From assembly GCA_900545655.1 (NCBI GenBank), contig UQZY01000017.1, positions 1 through 40,554 on the forward strand: 40,554 bases of DNA, in the 5' to 3' direction. Below are positions 33,661 to 40,550 of the stretch, piece by piece (positions within the stretch are counted from its first letter, which is position 1; each line of letters starts with the position of its first letter). The notes beneath the pieces are model-generated. The model had not been told where the DNA came from, did not search any database, and was given only the letters and a program-made list of their open reading frames with translations. Both the position numbers and the translations under genes were made by a program. This DNA is from an uncultured Oscillospiraceae bacterium. Its GTDB lineage: Bacteria > Bacillota > Clostridia > Oscillospirales > Acutalibacteraceae.

Positions 33661-33728
33661 TTGATTAATTGGCGAAAAAATACAAATCAACACAAATTTT
33701 TTGTGCAAAAAGTAAATCAAAAATACAT

Positions 33729-33774
33729 TGCAAAATAAAACGGATGCATCCTGTTCGTTACAGAAAGCATCCGT
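33729..33774 (-). terminator. Intrinsic terminator after the surface protein gene
   Basis: ACGGATGC (33774-33767 on the minus strand) pairs with GCATCCGT (33747-33740), with partial inner CTGT/ACAG pairing, followed by TTTATTTTG. Confidence 0.75.
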
Positions 33775-33786
33775 GTTTTTTATTCA

Positions 33787-34572
33787 TTATTTCTTAAACT
33801 TAAGTACGCTGAGACCTATGGCCGAAACGGCTACAACCGCAACCGCAACGTATGACGCTCCTTTTGCGAAGCCTCCGGTCTTTTGCTGCTCTGCAACCTG
33901 CTCCTCGGTCGTCTGGTTTATAAGCTTATTCCAAACCTCAACGTCCTCAAGCTGTGACTTTGCATCCGAAAAAGGTGTTGACTCCGTAACCTTTACCGTA
34001 GTTGTCTCCTCAGCGGTCGTTTCCTCTTTTGTTGTTGTTTCCGCCGGCTTCTTTTTCGTAGTCGTAACAGCTTGCTTTGTCGTTGTTACGGTGCTGGGAG
34101 CCGCCGTGGCAGCCGGTACCTTATGAGCAGCCGTTGAGGGCTCGGGGTCTGCTTGAACGATGTCTGTGCTGCTGTCGGTCGTGACCTTTTCCGTCGGCTT
34201 TTCACGCAGGTACTTTATCTCCGTTTTGCTTCTAAAAGCACCTTCCTCGATTTCAAGGCCGCCCTCATAGTTGTCTATTACAACAGTTTTCAGCCTGTAA
34301 GCACTCTTAAACGCTCCGGCTTCAATAACGGCAACCGAGTTCGGAACCTCAACGGTTACAATCGTCAGTGAACAAACGCGATCAAGCACATGTACCGTCA
34401 CCGTTTTTACACCGTCAGGTATAGTAAGCACGCCTTCAGAGCTGATGTCTTTTCTGCTTGCTACCCAACCGTTATCCTCTGCCGCAACAGTATGCAAGGA
34501 AAGTGTGGTGAGCAGAATAATCGTCATGCAAAGCGTAACAATCAACCTGAATGCCCTGTTCTCCCTTTTCAT
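33787..34572 (-). CDS. Secreted BspA-like surface protein with Thr-rich stalk
   Basis: 261 aa. A signal peptide (about 1-31, ending VAAED) is followed by a short leucine-rich-repeat region of BspA type (about 45-115, with VEVPNSVAVIEAGAFKSAYR and LEIEEGAFRSKTEI), a Thr/Lys/Pro/Glu-rich stalk (about 125-195), a helical segment, and a C-terminal hydrophobic helix (240-257) ending KFKK. Just before the helix lies QQKTGG (229-234), which resembles an LPxTG or NPxTG sorting signal without the Leu/Asn-Pro. It may be anchored by a sortase or simply by its C-terminal helix. The ligand is unknown. Confidence 0.8.
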   Translation of the reverse strand: MKRENRAFRLIVTLCMTIILLTTLSLHTVAAEDNGWVASRKDISSEGVLTIPDGVKTVTVHVLDRVCSLTIVTVEVPNSVAVIEAGAFKSAYRLKTVVIDNYEGGLEIEEGAFRSKTEIKYLREKPTEKVTTDSSTDIVQADPEPSTAAHKVPAATAAPSTVTTTKQAVTTTKKKPAETTTKEETTAEETTTVKVTESTPFSDAKSQLEDVEVWNKLINQTTEEQVAEQQKTGGFAKGASYVAVAVVAVSAIGLSVLKFKK

Positions 34573-34630
34573 GATAACTCTACCGCCTGTCTGAAAATAT
34601 CCTCGAAAAAACGATAATCGAAACCAAAAT

Positions 34631-34666
34631 GTAAACTTATGATTACAATTTTACAAAAAAGTTTAC
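34631..34666. repeat. Small inverted repeat upstream of the surface protein gene
   Basis: GTAAACTT (34631-34638) and AAGTTTAC (34659-34666) form an 8-bp inverted repeat in the spacer between spoIIR and the surface protein gene. It could be a weak terminator for spoIIR or an operator. Confidence 0.35.
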
Positions 34667-34729
34667 ACGTTATTCATAATAATAACATCAGACAGGATTT
34701 TTTTCAACCCGTAAACCACCAATAATATG

Positions 34730-35344
34730 TTAATTTATTTTAAATATTTTAGTCATTTTGTCGAAGACATCCACTATACGAAATCTTACGTCTATTTCGG
34801 GGTCGGATTTTACAAATTCAGTCTCGCTGTTTGTCAATACATCCTCTATGGATACGTCGCTGCTTGCACCCGGTATACATAGTGCAGGAAACATAACGCA
34901 CCACCAATTGTGCCCCCTGCCCTCACCTATGATAATCTTCACCGCACGGTATCTTCCCGCGGGAAGCGTCGTATCACCGTATGTTCTGGTCGGAAAATCA
35001 TCATTTGATATTTCAAGACGTACATCGTATCCGAAGCCTTCCTCCCTTATGACCCGCCGTGCAGTTTCAAGTATTTTATCCGAATTATCACGTATCTTTT
35101 CTTCTGCGGATTTTACATCATCCGAGCCCGAAAACACCTCTTTTCCGCTGAGAAGCACCGCATCCCGTACCTTGAGCTTTAATTCCTGATCACACGCAGA
35201 ATCTGAGTTTGCAATAACGTGCAGTCTCAAAACGCTGCTCTGTATATCTTCACATTTTGCGGAGAACCCGGTTATTCCGAGAAAAAACACTATTGCCGCC
35301 GACGCGATGATAAGTTTTTGAATTTGTCTTAAAGTAAGCTTCAT
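34730..35344 (-). CDS. spoIIR: Stage II sporulation protein R
   Basis: 204 aa. SpoIIR is made in the forespore under sigma-F, is exported to the intermembrane space, and triggers SpoIIGA to process pro-sigma-E in the mother cell. Visible: an N-terminal signal/membrane segment (about 9-30) and the family motif VLRLHVIANSDSACDQELKL, followed by KVRDAVL and later GHNWWCVMFPALC. The length is within the family range. The ribosome site AAAGGA lies inside a small hairpin. No clear sigma-F promoter was recognised. Confidence 0.93.
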   Translation of the reverse strand: MKLTLRQIQKLIIASAAIVFFLGITGFSAKCEDIQSSVLRLHVIANSDSACDQELKLKVRDAVLLSGKEVFSGSDDVKSAEEKIRDNSDKILETARRVIREEGFGYDVRLEISNDDFPTRTYGDTTLPAGRYRAVKIIIGEGRGHNWWCVMFPALCIPGASSDVSIEDVLTNSETEFVKSDPEIDVRFRIVDVFDKMTKIFKIN

Positions 35345-35351
35345 AATAAAA

Positions 35352-35379
35352 CCGTCCTTTCTGACCTCATTATGGACGG
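35352..35379 (-). promoter_or_regulatory. Hairpin covering the spoIIR ribosome binding site
   Basis: On the minus strand CCGTCC (35379-35374) pairs with GGACGG (35357-35352). AAAGGA, the only ribosome site before the spoIIR ATG, overlaps the second arm, and TTTTATT follows. It could reduce translation or act as a weak terminator. Confidence 0.5.
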
Positions 35380-35458
35380 GCTTTAAAAATAATATTCAAA
35401 AATATGCAAAAGTATGATAGAATTTACCGGTAAGTTCAACTTCCACGGAGGCAAACTG

Positions 35459-36328
35459 ATGAAGATAAACGCTTATGCAAAAATAAATCTCATGCTTGAC
35501 ATACTTAAACGAACAGAGGACGGATACCATACTCTGTTTATGATTATGCAATCCGTGGGCATCTATGACGAAATAACCGTAGCTACGGGCGGACGAAAGG
35601 GCTCTGTCACACTTACATGCTCAAACGAGTCTCTCCCATGCGACAAAAAAAATATTGCCTATAAGGCCGCCTGCAGATTTTTTGAATACACCGGCATCGA
35701 AAATCCCGGGATAAAGATACATATCGAGAAACACATTCCCTTTGCCGCGGGACTCGCCGGCGGAAGTGCAGACGGTGCAGCAGTCATAATGGGTCTTGAC
35801 CGCATACTCGGTACAAGCCTTCCCATAGAGGAGCTTTGCAAAATAGGTGCCCTTGTAGGTGCCGATGTACCGTTTTGCTTAAAGGGAGGCACTATGGCCG
35901 CCATGGATATCGGCGAGGTTCTTGCCCCTCTCCCACCGCTTGAAAACGTGTTTTTTGTCCTTGTAAAGCCTCATCAGGACGTGTCAACCAAGGAGGCATA
36001 TGACGCCTTTGACAGCGCAGTCGGAATACGGCATGCCGACAGGGACGGAATTGTAAGAGCTCTCGCAACGGGTAATAACAAGAAGATGTATTCTCTCATT
36101 CAAAACGTATTTGAGCAATTCGTTGAAGTTCCCGAGAGAATTGAAATAAAAGCCTGTATGAGGAAATACGGAGCCGCAGCCTCCTGTATGAGCGGCAGCG
36201 GTCCCACCGTATACGGTATCTTTGAATCTGAAATCTCCGCACGCTCATGTGCAAACGAGCTTTCAAAAAAATTTGAAGAGGTCTTCGTTTGCGAGCCGAA
36301 AAAATCAGGGCTTGAAGTGACGGAATAA
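35459..36328 (+). CDS. ispE: 4-diphosphocytidyl-2-C-methyl-D-erythritol kinase
   Basis: 289 aa, GHMP kinase of the non-mevalonate isoprenoid pathway; it phosphorylates CDP-ME with ATP in the cytosol. Visible: the N-terminal AYAKINLMLDILKRTEDGYH with the substrate-binding residues, the ATP loop PFAAGLAGGSADGAA, GADVPF with the catalytic Asp, and the C-terminal MSGSGPTVYGIF. The start at 35459 follows CGGAGG by 7 bases; an in-frame upstream ATG at 35414 has no ribosome site. It is divergent from spoIIR. In many Clostridia ispE lies near spoIIR, so the linkage itself is familiar. Confidence 0.95.
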   Translation: MKINAYAKINLMLDILKRTEDGYHTLFMIMQSVGIYDEITVATGGRKGSVTLTCSNESLPCDKKNIAYKAACRFFEYTGIENPGIKIHIEKHIPFAAGLAGGSADGAAVIMGLDRILGTSLPIEELCKIGALVGADVPFCLKGGTMAAMDIGEVLAPLPPLENVFFVLVKPHQDVSTKEAYDAFDSAVGIRHADRDGIVRALATGNNKKMYSLIQNVFEQFVEVPERIEIKACMRKYGAAASCMSGSGPTVYGIFESEISARSCANELSKKFEEVFVCEPKKSGLEVTE

Positions 36329-36359
36329 CACAAATCATTTGTTAAAACATACACTGAAA

Positions 36360-36410
36360 AGAAAATAAGCGGTTACAAAGTCTGTAAAAGTTTGACTTTG
36401 TAACCGCTTA
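36360..36410. terminator. 17-bp perfect hairpin, terminator of ispE and/or the minus-strand unit
   Basis: TAAGCGGTTACAAAGTC (36366-36382) and its exact reverse complement (36394-36410) flank an 11-base loop. The better U-tract (TTTTCTTTTC) is on the minus strand; the plus side has ACCTTTGATTTT. The left arm and flank (AAAATAAGCGGT) recur at 37131-37145. Confidence 0.8.
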
Positions 36411-36427
36411 ACCTTTGATTTTGTGAT

Positions 36428-36512
36428 AAAAAAACAAAGAACCGGGGATCGTCTACACCCAGTTCTCCGTTTGAGGGCCTCACATGTGGAAAAAATGAGG
36501 TCTGATCGCGAT
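36428..36512 (-). ncRNA. Candidate small RNA downstream of the XRE regulator
   Basis: On the minus strand a promoter just after the regulator stop would start an RNA near 36512. It would carry hairpin 1, GACCTCA with TGAGGCC, and hairpin 2, AGAACTGGG with CCCGGTTCT, followed after two bases by a run of T (TTTTTTT), ending near 36428. About 85 nt. No known RNA family recognised. It may instead be the 3' UTR and terminator of the regulator mRNA. Confidence 0.45.
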
Positions 36513-36518
36513 ATAATC

Positions 36519-36547
36519 AGGTTATCACTACTTCCAATATTTGTCAA
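36519..36547 (-). promoter_or_regulatory. Candidate promoter of the small RNA
   Basis: On the minus strand a perfect TTGACA (36547-36542) is followed after 17 bases by TAACCT (36524-36519), which keeps the T1, A2 and T6 positions of the -10. It begins 9 bases after the regulator stop codon. Confidence 0.5.
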
Positions 36548-36555
36548 GTATTAAT

Positions 36556-36915
36556 TCAAGCCTTTTCTTCTTCTCTTGAGTTTTTCAGTGCCGCGTCAAA
36601 TTCTATAAAGCTCAACGCCGCATTGATAACAAGAAGCTTCGTTTCGGGTTCAAAATTTTTTACGATACCGTAAAGCTCCGGAATACGGTAGCTCTCAATG
36701 GCAGGATCCACTCCCGTGATAAAAACCGACATATCAACCCCGTAGATATTTGAAAATCTGTTGAGAAGACTGAGAGACGGAGACTTTGACGCTGTTTCAA
36801 GCTTACTTATATAGCCCACTGAAACATCTACTTTTTCAGCAATTTGCTCCTGAGTATACCCTGCCAATTTTCTGTGTTTTCTCAGGTTTTCTGCAATGAT
36901 GATAAAATCAATCAT
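36556..36915 (-). CDS. XRE-family helix-turn-helix regulator
   Basis: 119 aa. A Cro/C1-type HTH (about 7-62) is clear: AENLRKHRKLAGYTQEQIAE, VDVSVGYISKLETASKSPSL and LLNRFSNIYGVDMSVFI. The remaining 55 residues form a small helical domain (ELYGIVKNFEPETKLLVINA) that may dimerise. GGAGGTGATAG precedes the ATG. It stands alone between the ecf operon and the candidate small RNA. Its target is unknown; it could control the flanking ecf operon, the small RNA, or itself. Confidence 0.87.
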   Translation of the reverse strand: MIDFIIIAENLRKHRKLAGYTQEQIAEKVDVSVGYISKLETASKSPSLSLLNRFSNIYGVDMSVFITGVDPAIESYRIPELYGIVKNFEPETKLLVINAALSFIEFDAALKNSREEEKA

Positions 36916-37129
36916 CTTCTATCACCTCCAGAAAAAATTGTAAAGTAAGTCCAAAGAAAATTCCACGTACTTATTGTTCCTTTTTCTGTTTTTTTGTAAG
37001 TATTTTATAGACGTTATGGAACATATAGTCCGTTTTTTCTACATAATCCATACAAATAAGACCAATAACTCCCCACGGTGCCACTATAACTATAAAAAGC
37101 TATCACGGGCGATTTTCCGTAAGCTTTGC
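36916..37129. other. Spacer upstream of the XRE gene
   Basis: About 210 bases of AT-rich sequence without a recognisable gene. It should hold the regulator's promoter (on the minus strand a TACAAT lies near 36940), but no convincing -35 was found. Confidence 0.4.
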
Positions 37130-37178
37130 AGGCAAAATAAGCGGTCATAAAGTTCATTTTATTTGAACTTTATGACCG
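37130..37178 (-). terminator. 15-bp perfect hairpin, terminator of the ecf operon
   Basis: CGGTCATAAAGTTCA (37142-37156) and its exact reverse complement (37164-37178) flank a 7-base loop. On the minus strand it is followed by CTTATTTTG. It lies 30 bases after the last ecf gene and resembles the hairpin at 36366-36410. Confidence 0.85.
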
Positions 37179-37207
37179 TTTGTGACTTTATCTTTTGCAA
37201 TTAAAAT

Positions 37208-38014
37208 TTAATTTGTTTTTTCAGTAAGAGCTTTGAGAAAAGCCTCACTTGTAATAATTCCTTTAAACCCCATTTCAGATGCCAGGAATGAAACCTGCGG
37301 TTTTTTCAATGCGGCCTGCTCCATGACGGCGTCATTTGTAATTATTGCCTCTGTTTTATCATCCATTAAAATATGCTTTTCAGCCATACATATGGTCCTG
37401 TCGAAATTTTCCGAAACAAATTCCATATCATGTGTAATTGTAATCACAAGCTTCCCTTCTGAGGAAAGCCTATTGATAATGTCTGATAAAAGACTTATTC
37501 CCCTCCTGTCCTGGCATGCAGTCGGCTCATCAAAAACAAAGACATCCGGGTCTGCGGCAATTGCGGCAGCTATGGTTACAAACTTTCTGTACGCATAGGA
37601 AAGATTGTAAGGATTTTCATTAACATATGGCTTAAGGCCGGTCATTTTAACTGCTTTTTTCAGTCTCTTGTTTATTGTTTCTTCATCAACCTTAAAATAC
37701 TTTGGGGTATAAGAAATTTCTGTCAAAACTTCCTGATTAAAAATCTGGTCATCGGGATTTTGAAATACATATGCAACCTTTCGTGCGATTGTAGCAGTTG
37801 TTTTGTTTTTCGTTGATATCCCGTCTATGAGCACTTCACCTTTCGTTGGCTTGAGAAGACCGTTCATAAGCTTTGCGGTTGTTGTTTTTCCTGCTCCGTT
37901 TTCACCTATGATAGCTATTTTTTCACCTAAATCCGCAGAAATATTTACACCTTCAACAGCAAGATGACCGCTGGGATACTCAAAAAATACATCCTTCATT
38001 TCAAGATACGCCAT
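37208..38014 (-). CDS. ECF transporter ATPase subunit A2 (degenerate signature motif)
   Basis: 268 aa, ATP-binding subunit of an energy-coupling factor importer. Walker A is GENGAGKTT (37-45), the Q-loop VFQNPDDQ, Walker B VFVFDEPTACQD (158-169) and the switch His is in TITHDM. The ABC signature LSGGQ is replaced by LSYAYRK (138-144). I recall a set of ECF ATPases with such a changed signature and DEPTAGQD, so it is probably a natural asymmetric partner of the canonical subunit encoded upstream. The start at 38014 follows GAGGTG; it overlaps the preceding gene by 14 bases. Confidence 0.88.
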   Translation of the reverse strand: MAYLEMKDVFFEYPSGHLAVEGVNISADLGEKIAIIGENGAGKTTTAKLMNGLLKPTKGEVLIDGISTKNKTTATIARKVAYVFQNPDDQIFNQEVLTEISYTPKYFKVDEETINKRLKKAVKMTGLKPYVNENPYNLSYAYRKFVTIAAAIAADPDVFVFDEPTACQDRRGISLLSDIINRLSSEGKLVITITHDMEFVSENFDRTICMAEKHILMDDKTEAIITNDAVMEQAALKKPQVSFLASEMGFKGIITSEAFLKALTEKTN

Positions 38015-38882
38015 AATCGTCACCTCTGTCTTTGGCTTTTTCCTTAGACTTTATAAACGTTTTCAATGCCTTATCCACTGTCGTCGGAATTTCTTCTACA
38101 AAAAGCCCTTTACTTCTTGCCTGAAAGCCCAGATTGGCAACCTGCGGCATATCAAGGTTTTTTTCATAAAGAATTTTATTTGACAGCACTTCATCCGGTG
38201 AGCCATCCAATAGTACAGACCCTTCATCAAGGTAAACAACATGCTCGGCATACTCAGCTATCAAATCCATCTTGTGCTCAACTAAAACTATCGTTTTCTT
38301 CTGTAAATTCAAATATTTGATTATTTCAAAAACTTCTTCTGTTCCCTTTGGATCAAGCTGAGACGTAGGCTCATCTATAACAATAATATCCGGGTCCTGC
38401 ACAATAATGGAAGCTAAAGCAACTCTCTGGCGCTGTCCGCCGGACAATTCAAGAGGATGCTTGAACATAAAGTCTTCGATTCCGAGCAAGGTTATGATAT
38501 TCATTACTTTAGTAATGATTTCTTCTCGGTCTACGCCAATATTCTCAAGACCAAAGGCTATTTCTTCAAAAACGGTTTCTTTTATCCCGCTGTTTTGCGT
38601 AAAGGGATTCTGAAAAACAAAACCTATTCTTTTTGCTTTTTCTTCTTCGCTGACTTCCTTTATGTTTTTTCCGAAGATTTCAACTGTTCCTTCGATTTCT
38701 CCGCCGTGAAACGAAGGGATAAGACCACGAATGATGTTACAGATTGTTGTTTTACCGCAGCCGTTCGGACCGGCAATCGCACAAACCTCACCTTCCGTAA
38801 CGGAAAAAGAAATATTTTTAAGGCAGTATTCATCTGCAGATGGATATTTGTATGACAGATTGCTCATTCTGACAACTTCCAT
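38001..38882 (-). CDS. ECF transporter ATPase subunit A1
   Basis: 293 aa, ATP-binding subunit with all canonical motifs: Walker A GPNGCGKTT, Q-loop VFQNPFTQN, signature LSGGQRQRVALASI, Walker B IIVIDEPTSQLDP and the switch His in LVEHKMD. After the ATPase core, a C-terminal segment (about 220-293) with FQARSKGLFVEEIPTTVDKA is typical of EcfA proteins. It forms a heterodimer with the next gene product on the cytoplasmic face. AGGAGA precedes the ATG. It starts 14 bases after ecfT. Confidence 0.93.
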   Translation of the reverse strand: MEVVRMSNLSYKYPSADEYCLKNISFSVTEGEVCAIAGPNGCGKTTICNIIRGLIPSFHGGEIEGTVEIFGKNIKEVSEEEKAKRIGFVFQNPFTQNSGIKETVFEEIAFGLENIGVDREEIITKVMNIITLLGIEDFMFKHPLELSGGQRQRVALASIIVQDPDIIVIDEPTSQLDPKGTEEVFEIIKYLNLQKKTIVLVEHKMDLIAEYAEHVVYLDEGSVLLDGSPDEVLSNKILYEKNLDMPQVANLGFQARSKGLFVEEIPTTVDKALKTFIKSKEKAKDRGDDYGVS

Positions 38883-38896
38883 TGTATGTCTCCTTA

Positions 38897-39682
38897 TTAT
38901 TTACTCAACATAACCTTTAAAACAATAAATGCAACCGTTATAAGAACTATGGCCGTCATAATTACGACATCCATTTTGTCTGTGTTATATACTCTCAAAG
39001 ATGTCCTTTTACAATGACAGTTAAAGCATCTCGCCTCCAGGGCTATTGCTTTTTCTTCTGCACTTACCATTGAACTCAGCAGCAATGTTATCAGCATTGG
39101 TAAAATTGCCTTTATCCGTATGAATAAATTGCCCTCTGTTTCAATTCCTCTTGAGCTTTGCGCATCAAGAATCTGACCCATTTTACCGGAAAGCTCGTTA
39201 ATCGATTGAAATGACGCAACAACGATATAAACAACGTTTGACGACAAACCCATTTTACCGAGAACGGCCATGAGATCCTGAATCGGAGTCGTTGCAGTAA
39301 AAAGCAACAACCCTCCTGCAAGACTGAGAATGATAGAGGACATTTTGCAGCCCCGTAAAAATCCTGCCTCATACAGCGGAATCTTCCCGATAGAAAAAAT
39401 CACTTCTGATTCAGAGTTTTGAAATAGTGAGCTCATCAAAATAAGCATCAAACCAAAAAAGACAAAGATTTTAACATATGCCTTCGAAAACGTATGAAAA
39501 ACATGCGCAGAAAAAGATAATATGAGATATGAAGCACTGATTATCGCAATAAATACAGGTCCTCCGTACAAAATTGATAAAACAGCTGTACACACAACAA
39601 ATAAGAACTTCGTAACAGGACTAAGCTCTTTTATCAGTCCGCCTCGTCTTTTCAGTTGATCTTCTATGGTCTGTCTATCCAT
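38897..39682 (-). CDS. ecfT: ECF transporter transmembrane subunit T
   Basis: 261 aa, the membrane scaffold that couples the ATPase pair to the substrate-binding S subunit. Several hydrophobic segments are seen (about 25-60, 75-95, 105-130, 205-225, 240-260). The two cytoplasmic coupling motifs are recognisable as DAQSSRGIE and IALEARCFNC (canonical Ala-Arg-Gly; here Ser-Arg-Gly and Ala-Arg-Cys). The start at 39682 follows AAGGTG; a TTG at 39700 is an alternative with GGAG upstream. It lies 31 bases after the S-component gene. Confidence 0.9.
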   Translation of the reverse strand: MDRQTIEDQLKRRGGLIKELSPVTKFLFVVCTAVLSILYGGPVFIAIISASYLILSFSAHVFHTFSKAYVKIFVFFGLMLILMSSLFQNSESEVIFSIGKIPLYEAGFLRGCKMSSIILSLAGGLLLFTATTPIQDLMAVLGKMGLSSNVVYIVVASFQSINELSGKMGQILDAQSSRGIETEGNLFIRIKAILPMLITLLLSSMVSAEEKAIALEARCFNCHCKRTSLRVYNTDKMDVVIMTAIVLITVAFIVLKVMLSK

Positions 39683-39713
39683 ATTTTTCACCTTAGTCAA
39701 TGTATTTTCTCCA

Positions 39714-40421
39714 TTACTCTGCTTTTTCTTCTGTATCCTTGTCTACACCTTCGTTTGTGCCTTCAGCAGTATTTTTGACTGCTTCCTCATTTGTATCATC
39801 CTCATCATCGTCATCAAAAAGAGTGTCCTGCTCTTTTTTCTCTTTCATGTATATCTCACCTAACTGGAACTTGCTCAGGTATCTGTTTGACATTCCCTTT
39901 ACGATGATATAACAAACAACACACGAAAGCAGTTTGTCAAGAAACTCCGTACAAAATGAGGAGATCAATGTCGCCGGAAGCAACCCAAAGCCGGCTGCAC
40001 GAAGGAATGTGATAATCACTCCTTGTCCCGTTTCTGTTATTCCACCAAATGCCCATGCAGTAATAGGCGATGACAAAGCTACGCCCAACAATGCAATGAT
40101 TATTCCGCTGGCAATAAGCTTCGGTACGTCCGCCATCATTTTCTTCTTACTTAAAAAGCCTGCAGTAAGACCGTAAATAGCAGTCACGGGAATATACGCA
40201 AACATAATAGGCGAAAATATTCCGGAAACCACTCCGGTTAAAGCTCCGGTAAGCAGACCTATTGCCGGACCGCACAACATGCCGGCAAGAATCGTTCCGA
40301 TGCTATCAACATAAAGCGGAATTTTCAATGCAGATGCCAGATTTCCGCCGACAACATTTACCGCCAGGCATATTGGAATTAATGATATTACAATAATCGA
40401 AATAGATTTTTTTTCTTTCAT
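39714..40421 (-). CDS. ECF transporter substrate-binding S component with acidic tail
   Basis: 235 aa. Six hydrophobic segments in the first 185 residues match the S-component fold. ALKIPLYVDSIGTILAGMLC and GLLTGALTGVVSGIFSPIMF resemble the family to which riboflavin/pyrimidine-vitamin S proteins belong, but I cannot assign a substrate. The C-terminal tail (193-235) is strongly acidic, including LFDDDDEDD and further Glu-rich sequence, and is not part of the usual S fold. GGGGGAGG precedes the ATG. It is the first gene of a dedicated S-T-A1-A2 operon, so the module is probably a group I (single-substrate) importer. Confidence 0.88.
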   Translation of the reverse strand: MKEKKSISIIVISLIPICLAVNVVGGNLASALKIPLYVDSIGTILAGMLCGPAIGLLTGALTGVVSGIFSPIMFAYIPVTAIYGLTAGFLSKKKMMADVPKLIASGIIIALLGVALSSPITAWAFGGITETGQGVIITFLRAAGFGLLPATLISSFCTEFLDKLLSCVVCYIIVKGMSNRYLSKFQLGEIYMKEKKEQDTLFDDDDEDDTNEEAVKNTAEGTNEGVDKDTEEKAE

Positions 40422-40550
40422 ATGAGCCTCCCCCGTGATGAATCACCGGTTCGGAATAAATTCGTCATTTACTGACCGATCATAAACAGCTTTCTGTCTA
40501 TTTCGTGACAGCAGGTATAACCCCCTAGGTCCTTCACGATATTTAATATC
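40422..40550 (-). promoter_or_regulatory. Structured leader of the ecf operon (unassigned)
   Basis: On the minus strand this segment contains a 13-nt palindrome (GATATTAAATATC, 40550-40538), a stem CGTGA/TCACG (40538-40534 with 40508-40504) enclosing AGGACCTAGGGGG, a CTGTC/GACAG hairpin, and a CCG(G)TGAT/ATCACGG hairpin directly before the ribosome site. The elements could form a riboswitch or attenuator. They do not match TPP, FMN, cobalamin, preQ1, THF or ZTP consensus blocks that I know. The window ends here, so the upstream part may be missing. Confidence 0.35.

Noticed and set aside
33585..33728. Fluoride (crcB) riboswitch upstream of the CLC gene
   Set aside because: The spacer is plain AT-rich sequence with a promoter; none of the conserved GGCGAUGG-type blocks is present.
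35345..35420. Sigma-F promoter for spoIIR
   Set aside because: A GCATA element resembles a -35, but no GG-nnAnAnT -10 lies at the right distance, so I did not call it.
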